DNA of 64,000 bases, taken from positions 1 through 64,000 of the forward strand of contig JBIKWM010000016.1 in NCBI GenBank assembly GCA_044356305.1, given 5' to 3'. Position numbers and translations under genes: made by a program. Source of the DNA: JBIKWM01 sp044356305 (lineage in GTDB: Bacteria > Bacteroidota > Bacteroidia > UBA10329). This document shows positions 40,892 through 49,914 of the stretch, piece after piece (positions within the stretch are counted from its first letter, which is position 1; each line of letters opens with the position of its first letter). The notes below the pieces were generated by a model. It was not told where the DNA came from. It ran no database searches and saw nothing but the letters and a program-made list of their open reading frames with translations.

Positions 40892-42265
40892 ATGGCCCAG
40901 ACCACGCAAGACCTGCAGCACATTGTGAATCAGATACGCAACAGCGAACATCTGAAGGTGAAACTGGCCGTGACCGACATTGACGGTGTGCTGCGCGGCA
41001 AGTACATCCGCAAGGACAAGTTTGTGAGTGTGGCCGAGAAAGGATTCGGATTCTGCGATGTGGTGTTCGGATGGGACAGCTCTGATGCCGCGTATGACAA
41101 TGGCACCTACACCGGTTGGCACACAGGCTACCCCGATGCCTTGGCCCGCGTGGACCTGAACACGCTGCGCTTTGTGCCATGGGAAGGTGGTGTGCCCTTC
41201 GTTCTGGCCGATTTCAGAGACCGCGATGGTAACGGGTTGTACGTGTGCCCGCGCACCCTTTTGCGCACCGTGCGTCAGCGGGCCGAGGACATGGGTTTCA
41301 GGGCCATTTTCTCGCAGGAATTCGAATGGTTCAATTTCCGCGAGAGCAGCCACAGCCTGCATCAGGAAGGATTTGACAGTCCGCTGCCACTCAGTCCGGG
41401 CATGTTCGGCTACAGCATATTGAGGGCCTCGCAGAGCAAGGAGTTCTTCAACGACATCTTTGATCAGTTAGAGGCTTTTGATGTGCCTGTAGAAGGGCTG
41501 CACACCGAGACCGGACCCGGGGTACTCGAGGCCGCCATTTACTATGCCGATGTGCTGGATGCAGCCGACCGTGCAACACTTTTCAAGACCGCGGTGAAAG
41601 AGATAGGCCACATGCACGGCATCATGCCCACGTTCATGGCCAAATACAGGGCCGACCTGCCCGGTTGCAGCGGCCACGTGCACCAGAGCCTTTGGGACGA
41701 GGACGGCAACAACAACCTCTTCCACGATCCCAAGGGCCGCCACGGCATGAGCCGCCTGATGGAGAGCTACATGGCGGGCCAGTTGCACTGCCTGCCGCAC
41801 ATTCTGCCCATGGTGGCACCTACCATCAACAGCTACAAGCGCCTGGTCGAAGGGGCGTGGGCACCTACCACCCTGACCTGGGCAGTGGACAACCGCACTG
41901 TTGCCCTCCGTGCGCTGCCCGGCAGTGCGAGCGCGTGCAGACTTGAGACCCGCGTGGTGGGCAGCGACACCAATCCGTATCTGGCCATGTCGGCCTGTCT
42001 GGCGGCAGGGTTGTACGGCATCGCCAAGGGCCTGACGCTCGATGTGCCCGAGACAAGTGGCAGCGGTTACCGCGACAGTGGGGCCGGTATCCTTCCGCGC
42101 AATCTGTGGGATGCCACCCATGCAATGAAGAACTCCGATGTGGCCAAGGAGCTGTTCGGTGAGCGTTTTGTTGAGCATTTCTGTCAGACCCGTGAGTGGG
42201 AATGGCGGCAGTTCAGCAAAGCAGTGACCGATTGGGAGCTGAAACGTTACTTCGAGATCATCTGA
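40892..42265 (+). CDS. Glutamine-synthetase-like ligase
   Basis: Glutamate-ammonia ligase superfamily enzyme of 457 residues. The N-terminal VKLAVTDIDGVLRGKYI resembles FluG/PuuA-type proteins rather than classical GlnA. Metal and substrate residues are seen in FSQEFEWFNF, VEGLHTETGPGVLEAAI, PGCSGHVHQSLWDEDGNN, INSYKRLVEGAWAPTTLTW and ACRLETRVVGSDTNPYLAMS. Such enzymes join glutamate to ammonia or to amines such as polyamines or ethanolamine. The adenylylation loop typical of GlnA is not recognised. Neighbours give no clue. TAACCTTG lies 19 bp upstream. Confidence 0.85.
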   Translation: MAQTTQDLQHIVNQIRNSEHLKVKLAVTDIDGVLRGKYIRKDKFVSVAEKGFGFCDVVFGWDSSDAAYDNGTYTGWHTGYPDALARVDLNTLRFVPWEGGVPFVLADFRDRDGNGLYVCPRTLLRTVRQRAEDMGFRAIFSQEFEWFNFRESSHSLHQEGFDSPLPLSPGMFGYSILRASQSKEFFNDIFDQLEAFDVPVEGLHTETGPGVLEAAIYYADVLDAADRATLFKTAVKEIGHMHGIMPTFMAKYRADLPGCSGHVHQSLWDEDGNNNLFHDPKGRHGMSRLMESYMAGQLHCLPHILPMVAPTINSYKRLVEGAWAPTTLTWAVDNRTVALRALPGSASACRLETRVVGSDTNPYLAMSACLAAGLYGIAKGLTLDVPETSGSGYRDSGAGILPRNLWDATHAMKNSDVAKELFGERFVEHFCQTREWEWRQFSKAVTDWELKRYFEII

Positions 42266-42585
42266 TTCCGCATCGCCCTTATCATCCATCCAGATTGGAT
42301 TCATTGATGCCTGACCATGATCCACTCCTGGTCAATGCCAATTTGTTAGGCAAGTTCAAGGGCTGAAGAAAATCCTGCTGCATTGAGGCAAGCCGATCTG
42401 GTAGGCCCATGTTGATGCCGGGCTGATGCTCCGGTTCACATTCCGATCACAGCTTATTGTCCTGAAGGACCATGCGTCACAGTCCCTTTCGAGTGGGACT
42501 GCATGGTTTTATTTCTGTTCATTAAAACTATCTCATCTTTAAACAAAATGGATGTGTTGCTGTTCAACCCATCAAACAGACATCC
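42266..42585. other. Intergenic region with a terminator, no gene
   Basis: No open frame with a credible start. A hairpin GTCCTGAAGGAC lies near 42,459-42,470 and a stronger terminator-like hairpin at 42,480. The last 60 bp before the DUF218 gene are AT-rich and presumably carry its promoter, but no clear TAnnTTTG is seen. Confidence 0.5.
42480..42501 (+). terminator. Terminator downstream of the glutamine-synthetase-like gene
   Basis: Perfect 7-bp stem CAGTCCC / GGGACTG with an 8-base loop, followed within 4 bases by GGTTTTATTTC. It is 215 bp after the stop, so the mRNA would have a long 3' tail. Confidence 0.55.
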
Positions 42586-43287
42586 ATGCGTCACCTCGTT
42601 TATATGCTCCTCATCACCATTGCCGTTGGCACCTCATCGTGCGGCAAGATCTTTACGCACGCCACGTATCAGCGCGCTCAGCAGCGCGGGGCCTACGATG
42701 CGGTGATCGTTCCGGGGTTTCCGTATCATGCCGATGCCAAGAACATCAACACTATCTACAAGATCCGTATTTACTGGGCCTACCACCTTTATAAGACCGG
42801 AATGGCGCGCAATATCATTTTCAGTGGAGGGGCGGTGCACACGCCTTATGTCGAAGCCCGCATCATGGCAGAGTATGCCAAGGAACTGGGTGTGCCAGAA
42901 GAACATATCATCATAGAGGACCGGGCCGAGCACAGCACCGAGAACCTATTCTATGGCTATGAGCTGGCCAAGGAGCGCGGCCTGAGGCGCGTGGCGGTGG
43001 CCACCGACCCATTTCAGAGCGAGATGATACGCTATCTGACCATGAAAGACAACCTGCCTGTGGAGTTCATTCCGGCCGTAGTGGGCATAATCACCAAGGA
43101 GTATTGGAACACGTATGAGCTGAGCATAGACCCTAGCACAGCCATGGTTGACGACTTTGTGCCGCTCAAGCAGCGACTGAGTAAAGAGGAGCGCAGGCGC
43201 GGCACCGCTGGCGACCGCTACCGCGAGCGCCCGCCCCGTGCCGCATTCACGAGCGTTGTCAATGCAATGCCCAATGGTGTGGATTGA
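42586..43287 (+). CDS. DUF218/YdcF-like lipoprotein
   Basis: Envelope protein of 233 residues with a DUF218 (YdcF/ElyC/SanA) fold. The N-terminus VYMLLITIAVGTSSCGK has a lipobox-like SSC. The domain runs from YDAVIVPGFPYHADAKN to about 185, with NIIFSGGAVHTPYVEARIMA, ELGVPEEHIIIEDRAEHSTE and RVAVATDPFQSEMIRYL. SanA/ElyC proteins affect envelope integrity and some bind S-adenosylmethionine; the exact reaction is unknown. The C-terminus is basic (EERRRGTAGDRYRERPP). Confidence 0.82.
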   Translation: MRHLVYMLLITIAVGTSSCGKIFTHATYQRAQQRGAYDAVIVPGFPYHADAKNINTIYKIRIYWAYHLYKTGMARNIIFSGGAVHTPYVEARIMAEYAKELGVPEEHIIIEDRAEHSTENLFYGYELAKERGLRRVAVATDPFQSEMIRYLTMKDNLPVEFIPAVVGIITKEYWNTYELSIDPSTAMVDDFVPLKQRLSKEERRRGTAGDRYRERPPRAAFTSVVNAMPNGVD

Positions 43288-43354
43288 GGGTTGCCAAGGT
43301 GGTGGCAGGCCCATACCTTAGGCCCCGAACCATCACCCATCTCAATCCCCCTCC

Positions 43355-45445
43355 ATGCGCCTTCTTAAGCTCTCGGCCCTTGGGCTGACGCTCGTTTGCA
43401 TCGCCCCAGCCTATGGGCAGATAGACCCACAGAAGATTGACATTGTGCGCGACCGCTACGGAGTGCCGCACATTTTCGCCAAGACCGATGCCGAGGTGGT
43501 ATATGGTCTGGAATGGGCCACGTGCGAGGATGATTTCGAAACGCCCCAATGGTTGCTATTGGCCGCAAAGAGTCTGCTGGGCCTGCATCTGGGCCCCGAT
43601 GGCGCCCAGGTGGATTATGTGGTGCAGCTGACCCGTGTGCGTGAGTTTGTTGAGAACAATTACGAAAAGGATATTCCCGACAACTATAAAAAACTGCTGG
43701 AGGCCGGGGCCGCAGCGGTGAACCGTTATGCCGAGCTGCACCCCGAGGAAGTGCTCGTGAAACGGGCGTTCCCCGTCACCCCTCAGGATTTCATTGTCGG
43801 CTATATGCTGGGCCAGGGCCTGATGAGCGGCTTGGACGGCACAGTGCGCAGCATCATTGACGGTGGTGTGCTGAACGACCTGCCCGAGCGGGTCGAAAAC
43901 GGCATAGGCAGCAATGCGTACGCCATAAGCCCCAAGTTGAGTGCCGATGGGCAGACTTTCCATGTGATCAACTCGCACCAGCCCATCACCGGACTGCTGA
44001 GCTGGTACGAGGCCCACCTGCACAGCGAAGAGGGATGGAACATACACGGCAGCACGTTCCATGGCGGTATGAGCATATTCCACGGCACCAACAGGCACCT
44101 CAGTTGGGCCCACACCACAGGCGACCTCGACCTGAGCGACACCTACCAACTGGTGATGCATCCCAAAAAGAAGAACATGTACCGTTTTGACGGCCAATGG
44201 AAGAAGCTGGAATCCTTCCGGGCCAAACTGCGGGTGGCGCTGGGCAAGAAGAAGGGGTTCAAGATCACCATCGGTAAGAAATACTGGCGCAGCATATATG
44301 GTCCCACCCTTGTGACCAAGCACGGCACGTTCGCCTTCCGAATGCCCGCGCTGATGGAGATGAAGGCCCCCGTGCAGTGGTATGCCATGAATCACGCCAA
44401 GAACTTTGATGAGTTTTACAAGGCGCTCAAGATCCAAGGCATTGTGATGCAGAACATCACCTATGCCGATAAAGACGGCAACATCTTCTTCATTGCCAAT
44501 GGCAAGGTGCCGAGGCGCAACCCAAAGTATAACTGGCGCAAGGTGCTACCTGGTGATACGAGCGCCACGTTATGGACCGAGTATTTCGGGGTGGATGAAC
44601 TGGAACAGAAGAAGAACCCCGACTGCGGCTACGTATTCAATACCAACAACAGCATTTTTGAGAACAGTTGCGAGACCTCGGACCACACACCTTACCCCGT
44701 GTGCATCGGCTACGAGCCGGGCAAGATGAACAACCGCGGCAACCGTTCGCTTGAGGTATTGAACAGCCGCAGCACATTCACCTACGATCAGGTGAAGGCG
44801 CTCAAGTTCGATGTGCAGTTTCCTGACTCGGTGGTGTTCCTCAAGAATTACCCCATCATGGACCTGATGCGCGTGAATCCGGACAGGTACCCCGATGTGG
44901 CCGACTGCCTGCGCAAGATCCAGCATTGGAAACACCGCACGGATAGCACCGACCGCGATTTCGGCATCATCCTCTACACCATGTATAACCTGTATGAGGA
45001 CAATTCCATCAAGGAGAAGGAACTGAGAGAGAACGATACACTGCGGCTCTCATTTCTTATCAGGCACCTCCGTGCGGCCAAGGCACACATGATAAAGACC
45101 TTCGGCACCATTGACATTGAACTGGGCAAGGTGCAGGTACTTACCCGTGGCGACAAGACCTACGCCATAAACGGTGGGCCCGATAACATCCGTGCGGTAT
45201 ATGGCCGCAAGCTGCCCGATGGCCGCATGGAGATGTGGTTGGGCGACAGCTATGTGCAGATGGTCCGCTTTGGGAAAGACGGCCCGGTGATAGAGAGCGT
45301 GAACGCCTATGGAGCGAGCAACAAGCCCAAGAATGCACACTACAACGATCAGATGGGCCTGTTTGTGAACGAGAAGTTCAAGCCCCAGAGCCTTGATAAG
45401 GAGACGGTGTACAAGAATGCCGAGCGGGTCTATCACCCGCAGTGA
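43355..45445 (+). CDS. Penicillin-acylase-type Ntn hydrolase
   Basis: Secreted amidase of 696 residues in the penicillin amidase/AHL acylase family, normally made as a precursor that cuts itself into two chains. A signal peptide (LLKLSALGLTLVCIAPAYGQ) is followed by IDIVRDRYGVPHIFAKTDAEVVYGLEWATCEDD, the usual start of the alpha part. The nucleophile is the serine in VENGIGSNAYAIS near residue 187, preceded by Gly as required for cleavage. Later INSHQPITGLLSWYEAHL and GMSIFHGTNRHLSWAHTTG match substrate-pocket segments. It could degrade acyl-homoserine lactones or other amides; the natural substrate is unknown. Confidence 0.92.
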   Translation: MRLLKLSALGLTLVCIAPAYGQIDPQKIDIVRDRYGVPHIFAKTDAEVVYGLEWATCEDDFETPQWLLLAAKSLLGLHLGPDGAQVDYVVQLTRVREFVENNYEKDIPDNYKKLLEAGAAAVNRYAELHPEEVLVKRAFPVTPQDFIVGYMLGQGLMSGLDGTVRSIIDGGVLNDLPERVENGIGSNAYAISPKLSADGQTFHVINSHQPITGLLSWYEAHLHSEEGWNIHGSTFHGGMSIFHGTNRHLSWAHTTGDLDLSDTYQLVMHPKKKNMYRFDGQWKKLESFRAKLRVALGKKKGFKITIGKKYWRSIYGPTLVTKHGTFAFRMPALMEMKAPVQWYAMNHAKNFDEFYKALKIQGIVMQNITYADKDGNIFFIANGKVPRRNPKYNWRKVLPGDTSATLWTEYFGVDELEQKKNPDCGYVFNTNNSIFENSCETSDHTPYPVCIGYEPGKMNNRGNRSLEVLNSRSTFTYDQVKALKFDVQFPDSVVFLKNYPIMDLMRVNPDRYPDVADCLRKIQHWKHRTDSTDRDFGIILYTMYNLYEDNSIKEKELRENDTLRLSFLIRHLRAAKAHMIKTFGTIDIELGKVQVLTRGDKTYAINGGPDNIRAVYGRKLPDGRMEMWLGDSYVQMVRFGKDGPVIESVNAYGASNKPKNAHYNDQMGLFVNEKFKPQSLDKETVYKNAERVYHPQ

Positions 45446-45495
45446 GGCCAAAGGCCACTGGCAGAGCACCCAAGTGTTTGGGATATGAAATGAAA

Positions 45496-45525
45496 AAAGG
45501 CGGCACCGATACCGGCACCGCCTTT
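45496..45525. terminator. Bidirectional terminator between convergent genes
   Basis: AAAGGCGG ... CCGCCTTT with inner CCG/CGG pairing forms a 13-position stem with two mismatches and a four-base loop. It is flanked by an A-run on the left and TTTATT on the right, so it can act in both directions, ending the acylase transcript and that of the T9SS gene on the other strand. Confidence 0.7.
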
Positions 45526-45548
45526 ATTGCGCTGTTCGCTGTTAGCCA

Positions 45549-45579
45549 TTCGCTGTTCGCTACTCGCCCGAACAGCGAA
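45549..45579. repeat. 11-bp hairpin built from GTTCGC words
   Basis: TTCGCTGTTCG and CGAACAGCGAA form a perfect 11-bp stem around a 9-base loop. The sequence belongs to the GCTGTTCGC/GTTAGC word family seen in other spacers of the window (12,661-12,710 and 16,340-16,380), here arranged as an inverted repeat. Confidence 0.6.
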
Positions 45580-45602
45580 CAGCGAGAAGCGAACGGCTAC
45601 TA

Positions 45603-48600
45603 TCACTCCGTCACCACCACCCTTTCGTTCCACACCTGCCCATCGGCAGCTATGGTGAGGATGTAGGTGCCCTTGGCCAGGCCGGTGCCCAGCTCAATGG
45701 CGCCCTCCTCGGCCACGGCCCAGGTGCGGTTGAGCAGCGTGCGTCCCGTCATGTCGGTGAGGCGCACATCGGCCGCGCCATCAAACTCGGTGAGGGGCTC
45801 AATGCGGAACTCGCCCTGTGTGGGGTTGGGGTAGATGCGGAAGGTGAAGGCATCATTAGCATCTGGCGAGGCATACCGTGCGCTTGCGGTGGTGAAGGTG
45901 CGCAGTTCGCCCAGTTCGCTCAGGCCATTGGTACAGTTGGTGCGCACATAGTATTCGTATGTGGTGGAGGGCGCCAGACCGCTTATGTTGCGCAGCAGGG
46001 CCGGGGCGTTTGCGGTAGTTGCCGACCATGTGCCGGAACCCTGCACACCGTACCTCACAGTATAGCTGGCGGCATCGGGTTCGGTGGCCCAGTTCACACG
46101 CACTGTGGTGGCCGTTATGTTGCTCACACTCACACCTGTTATGGCAGGGCAGGCGCTCAAGGTGGTGAAGGTGCCGACCGAGCTCTCGCTGTACGTGCCA
46201 GCGGTGCAGGTGGTACCGATCATATACTCGTAGGTCGTGGCATCGCTAAGGCCGGTGAGGTTGCGCTGCGCAGTGGGGGCCGCAACAGTGCGGGTGGTCC
46301 AGGTGCCACTGCCCTGCACACGGTAACGCACCTTGTACTCAGCGGCACTCGGCACGGCCGTCCAGGTCAGTTTGGCCGTCTCGTCTGTCACATTGGATGA
46401 GGCAAGGCCTGTGGCAGTGCCGCAGGATGCTGCGGTGGTGAACTGCGCACCTATTACAAACACGCTTGTGTCGCCCGCATCGGTGCTGCAGCGCGAGCGG
46501 GCCTCCCACACATAGGTGGTGGAAGGGTTCAGGCCGTTCAGGTTACGGTCCACATCGGGCATGGACTGGCTCACGATGCCCCATGCACCGCCACCCAACG
46601 GCCTGTATCGCACCTGACTGTTGGTGGCCCCGGTCCCGGCTGTCCATTGTACGGTGGCCCTGGTGTCCAGCACATTGCTGCTTGAAAGGCCCGTGGGTGA
46701 ACCGCACGGTGAGGCGCTGTAGCCCAAAGGCTGGGTGCAGGCCGTGGTGGTACTGTTCGGGTCGCCATAGCCGTTGCCATCTGGGTCGGCATACCACGTG
46801 GTGGCCGGGTCCACACTCAACTCCCCGCTGCTCGATGGGGGGCTCAGTATGGCGCACAACCCATTGCCCAGCTTCGCGCGATACAGATAGCCGTCCATGC
46901 TTACAGTGGCACCGGTTATGGTGAGTTCATTGGTGAATTCCCCGCTGTAGGGTGCCGCGCTGGGCACAGGGTCGAAGTTCAGGCCGTTGTCGGTGCTGTA
47001 GAACCATTGGTACGAAGGGAAACCGGGGCTCGAAACGGTCACCGAGAAGGTGGCATCTCCGTTATCGCAAACCGACTCATCGGTAGGCTGCTGGGTGAAC
47101 TGCGGGCCGATGACCGTCATGGTGGCTGCGGCCGATGTGGCGTTGGGCGCACATCCACCGCTCACCACGCAGCGGTACTGATATCCGCTCATGCTAAAGG
47201 GCGGTTGGGTGATGGTGAGCGATGAGGTGCCGGTGCCCGAATAGACCCCGCCATCGGTGATGTTGCCGAACGAGCCTCCCCCATCGGTGCTCTCCTGCCA
47301 CTGGTAGCCTGTGGCATCGGTGGCTGTAACGGAATACGACCCGCTGTTGTAGGCGCAGATGCTGCTGCCCACGGGGTCGGCCGTTACCGCTGGGCTCGGA
47401 TTGACCGTGACGGTCTGTGCCGATGATGCCGCTGACGAACATCCGCTGGCTGTGGCAATGACCGTGTAGTCGCCATCGGCACCGGCCGCATAGAACTGGG
47501 CCGTTACCCCGCTCAGCGGGTTGCCATCGAGGTACCACTGATTGCCGGTGGCCGCGCTCGATATCAGGATCACCGAACCACCCGTACAGAAGGTGGTGGG
47601 GCCGATGGGCGTTATGCTGGGCTGAGCCGGGGTGGTGTTGGCCGTCACCACAACAGCCGATGAGGCGGCCGAGGTGCAACCGCTCTGTGTCACCGTTACC
47701 GTGTAACTGCCGCTTGTAGACGCCACAAGGTCCTGCCCTGTGGCACCGCCTATGCTTCCCCCGTTGAGGTACCACTGGTTGCCCGATGCCGAGCTTGAGG
47801 TGAGCGTCACCGATCCGCCTGTGCAGAAGGTGGTGGGCCCACCGGGGGTTGCTGACGGGGTAGATGGGGTGGGGTTGACAGTGACCACCGTGCCAGACGA
47901 TGCCGCTGAGCTGCAACCGCTCACGGTGGACACCACAGTGTACGTTCCGCTGGCCGTGGCCGCATACGTGGTGCCCGTGGCCCCGCCTATGTCGCCACCG
48001 TTAAGCCGCCACTGATTGCCCGACCCGGCCGATGACGACAATGTGACCGAACCTCCCGAACAGAAGGTGGTGGGCCCACCGGGGGTGATGGTGGGCGTGG
48101 AAGGTGTGGAACTGACCGTTCCGCTGGCGGCCACGTTGCGTGTGGTGGCGCACTGCGAGGTGCAGGCCACATTGCCCGATGGGCTGCCCGATGCCGATGC
48201 GGCCAAACGGACGAATACCGCAGAACTGCCAACCGTGCCACTGCTGGGAGTGAAAGACACACTTGGCCCATACGCCCCCCCTGACGAGGTGCTCACCTCA
48301 AACCCGGTCGGAGCAGTCACCACCAGATCGGCCGTAAGACTGGTTCCACTTACATTAAATGACTGAGGGGCCGATGCCGCGCCCGAGCACGATGAAAAGG
48401 CCGACAATGTGCCCGAGGTGCTGATGTTGGGACCTCCTCCACCGCTTGTGCCGGTCACCTCTATCAGGTCGATGGCCAGTTCCTCAGTACCTCCAAGCTG
48501 ATCGAAATCAAAGATGACCTGCAGGTTGCAGCCACTTCCGGGGATGCTAAAGGTGTACTTCGTGAATGTCTCAATGTCACAGTTGGTGGCCACATCCGAC

Positions 48601-49163
48601 CCGTTGTACACACCATCCAGATTAGAGTCTATACCCAATCTGTTGCCCACCAACGCATCGCCTTTGCCCATGAAACGGCCTACAAGTATCTGCGCGCCTC
48701 CGTTTATCGATGCCTTGATGTTCAGTGAATCCGAAGATTCCCACCGGGTGCCACTGTTGTTTGATGTGGCCAGGTACAGCGACACCTGTAGCGAGGAATA
48801 GCCGGAGATATCGATGATCTGGGTGGTGATGTTGCCCGGTGACCTTGCACCTACCACTGGGCTCGATGACCTGATGTCTTCCGATGCCCAGAAATAGCTG
48901 CCCTGCAGGCCCAAAAGCGTTGTGCCGAAAGTGGCCGAACAGCTCGGAGGGGTCACGGGGTTGGTGTTGGTCCTGAAGAAGTAATCGGACAGCGCACAAT
49001 CTGTATATGTGTTCGATGTGTACCGTGTGCCCTCACCGTCCGTCTCAAAGCTCTCTGAATAGAGGGTGGTCTGTGCCGATGCACCTGCTAGGCCCATCAA
49101 CGACATCGCAGCCACAGCTATTGGCTTGGTCAGGTGTCTTATTGTCAGTAACTCTGATGTCAT
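45603..49163 (-). CDS. Large T9SS-secreted adhesin-like protein with Ig-like and FN3 domains
   Basis: Cell-surface or released protein of 1186 residues. Signal peptide to about 31 (AVAAMSLMGLAGASAQTT), then a beta-rich domain to about 245 (YSESFETDGEGTRYTSNTY). About 360-640 holds repeats of roughly 80 residues, each with PGGPTTFC(S/T)GGSVTL and SGNQW(R/Y)LNGG, and two Ig-like domains follow. DPDGNGYGDPN near 815 looks like a calcium-binding loop, followed by three FN3-like domains (for example SNVTDETAKLTWTAVPSAAE). The C-terminal 80 residues (FRIYPNPTQGEFRIEPL ... GTYILTI) are a type A Por sorting domain, meaning export through the type IX system. No catalytic domain is seen, so adhesion or matrix is likely. 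Confidence 0.88.
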   Translation of the reverse strand: MTSELLTIRHLTKPIAVAAMSLMGLAGASAQTTLYSESFETDGEGTRYTSNTYTDCALSDYFFRTNTNPVTPPSCSATFGTTLLGLQGSYFWASEDIRSSSPVVGARSPGNITTQIIDISGYSSLQVSLYLATSNNSGTRWESSDSLNIKASINGGAQILVGRFMGKGDALVGNRLGIDSNLDGVYNGSDVATNCDIETFTKYTFSIPGSGCNLQVIFDFDQLGGTEELAIDLIEVTGTSGGGGPNISTSGTLSAFSSCSGAASAPQSFNVSGTSLTADLVVTAPTGFEVSTSSGGAYGPSVSFTPSSGTVGSSAVFVRLAASASGSPSGNVACTSQCATTRNVAASGTVSSTPSTPTITPGGPTTFCSGGSVTLSSSAGSGNQWRLNGGDIGGATGTTYAATASGTYTVVSTVSGCSSAASSGTVVTVNPTPSTPSATPGGPTTFCTGGSVTLTSSSASGNQWYLNGGSIGGATGQDLVASTSGSYTVTVTQSGCTSAASSAVVVTANTTPAQPSITPIGPTTFCTGGSVILISSAATGNQWYLDGNPLSGVTAQFYAAGADGDYTVIATASGCSSAASSAQTVTVNPSPAVTADPVGSSICAYNSGSYSVTATDATGYQWQESTDGGGSFGNITDGGVYSGTGTSSLTITQPPFSMSGYQYRCVVSGGCAPNATSAAATMTVIGPQFTQQPTDESVCDNGDATFSVTVSSPGFPSYQWFYSTDNGLNFDPVPSAAPYSGEFTNELTITGATVSMDGYLYRAKLGNGLCAILSPPSSSGELSVDPATTWYADPDGNGYGDPNSTTTACTQPLGYSASPCGSPTGLSSSNVLDTRATVQWTAGTGATNSQVRYRPLGGGAWGIVSQSMPDVDRNLNGLNPSTTYVWEARSRCSTDAGDTSVFVIGAQFTTAASCGTATGLASSNVTDETAKLTWTAVPSAAEYKVRYRVQGSGTWTTRTVAAPTAQRNLTGLSDATTYEYMIGTTCTAGTYSESSVGTFTTLSACPAITGVSVSNITATTVRVNWATEPDAASYTVRYGVQGSGTWSATTANAPALLRNISGLAPSTTYEYYVRTNCTNGLSELGELRTFTTASARYASPDANDAFTFRIYPNPTQGEFRIEPLTEFDGAADVRLTDMTGRTLLNRTWAVAEEGAIELGTGLAKGTYILTIAADGQVWNERVVVTE

Positions 49164-49413
49164 GCTGAATGGAATTGGTGTGCTGTTGGTTCAGCGTGCC
49201 AAGGTGCCCTATCGGTCCGGTGAGGCAGTCAGCGCCTGTTCCGCAGACACCGACACCTGTTCATCGCTTCGGGGCATGGTGCGCTTCGGGGCGTCATTCC
49301 AAGTGCCCCGTCAGTGCATCAGTGTTATTCACCGCGCAGGGCCGCAGATCGTGAATAGAATCTTCGCCATCCATCATTCAACATTCCTCATCAGGTTCCA
49401 TTTTCACCCTCTC

Positions 49414-49782
49414 ATGCGCCCCATTGTCCTGATCAACGTTGCCATGCTGTGCGCAGTGCCATGCCTTGCGCAGGCGCAGGAGCGCCTCATGGACCGGAGC
49501 GCGGGCAACAGGCACATCTATGTGGATGAGGAATCGCGCGGCATCCTTGATCTTAGCCCCGATACCGATGACGGCCTGGTGATGCTCACCCTGCTCAGGT
49601 CGCTCAACTGCCCGTGCATGTTGCAGGTGACCGACATGGACGGCAGCGCGGTGTATCTTGAAGAGGTGAACCTGGGGCAGGACGAGACCTACCCGATAGA
49701 ACTGCCACAGCAGGGCCACCGCTACATCCTTACCCTGCGCAGCGCAGCGCACAGCGCCTCGGCCATTGTCATGAGGCAGTGA
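49414..49782 (+). CDS. Small secreted protein of unknown function
   Basis: Exported protein of 122 residues. ATG 49,414 gives a good signal peptide (PIVLINVAMLCAVPCLAQA); a longer open frame upstream has no such feature and is probably chance. The mature part (DRSAGNRHIYVDEESRGILD, LNCPCMLQVTDMDGSAVYLE, YPIELPQQGHRYILTLRS) looks like a single beta-sandwich, similar in style to the end of sorting domains but without a Por motif. No function can be assigned. It is divergent from the T9SS adhesin gene. Confidence 0.6.
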   Translation: MRPIVLINVAMLCAVPCLAQAQERLMDRSAGNRHIYVDEESRGILDLSPDTDDGLVMLTLLRSLNCPCMLQVTDMDGSAVYLEEVNLGQDETYPIELPQQGHRYILTLRSAAHSASAIVMRQ

Positions 49783-49914
49783 GTCCGGTGTCGGTCAGCC
49801 CGTTTTATTTAGAGATATTGGCTGATGGGCATCACATAGAAGACTTCTTTCTCGCCAACATTGCAGGGCCATTCCTGTTCCTCCATCATTCACCCCTGTT
49901 AAAGCAAAACGATC

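Noticed and set aside
49066..49413. N-terminal extension of the small secreted protein (49,414-49,782)
   Set aside because: The upstream part is antisense to the T9SS gene and spacer; a proper signal peptide begins at ATG 49,414.
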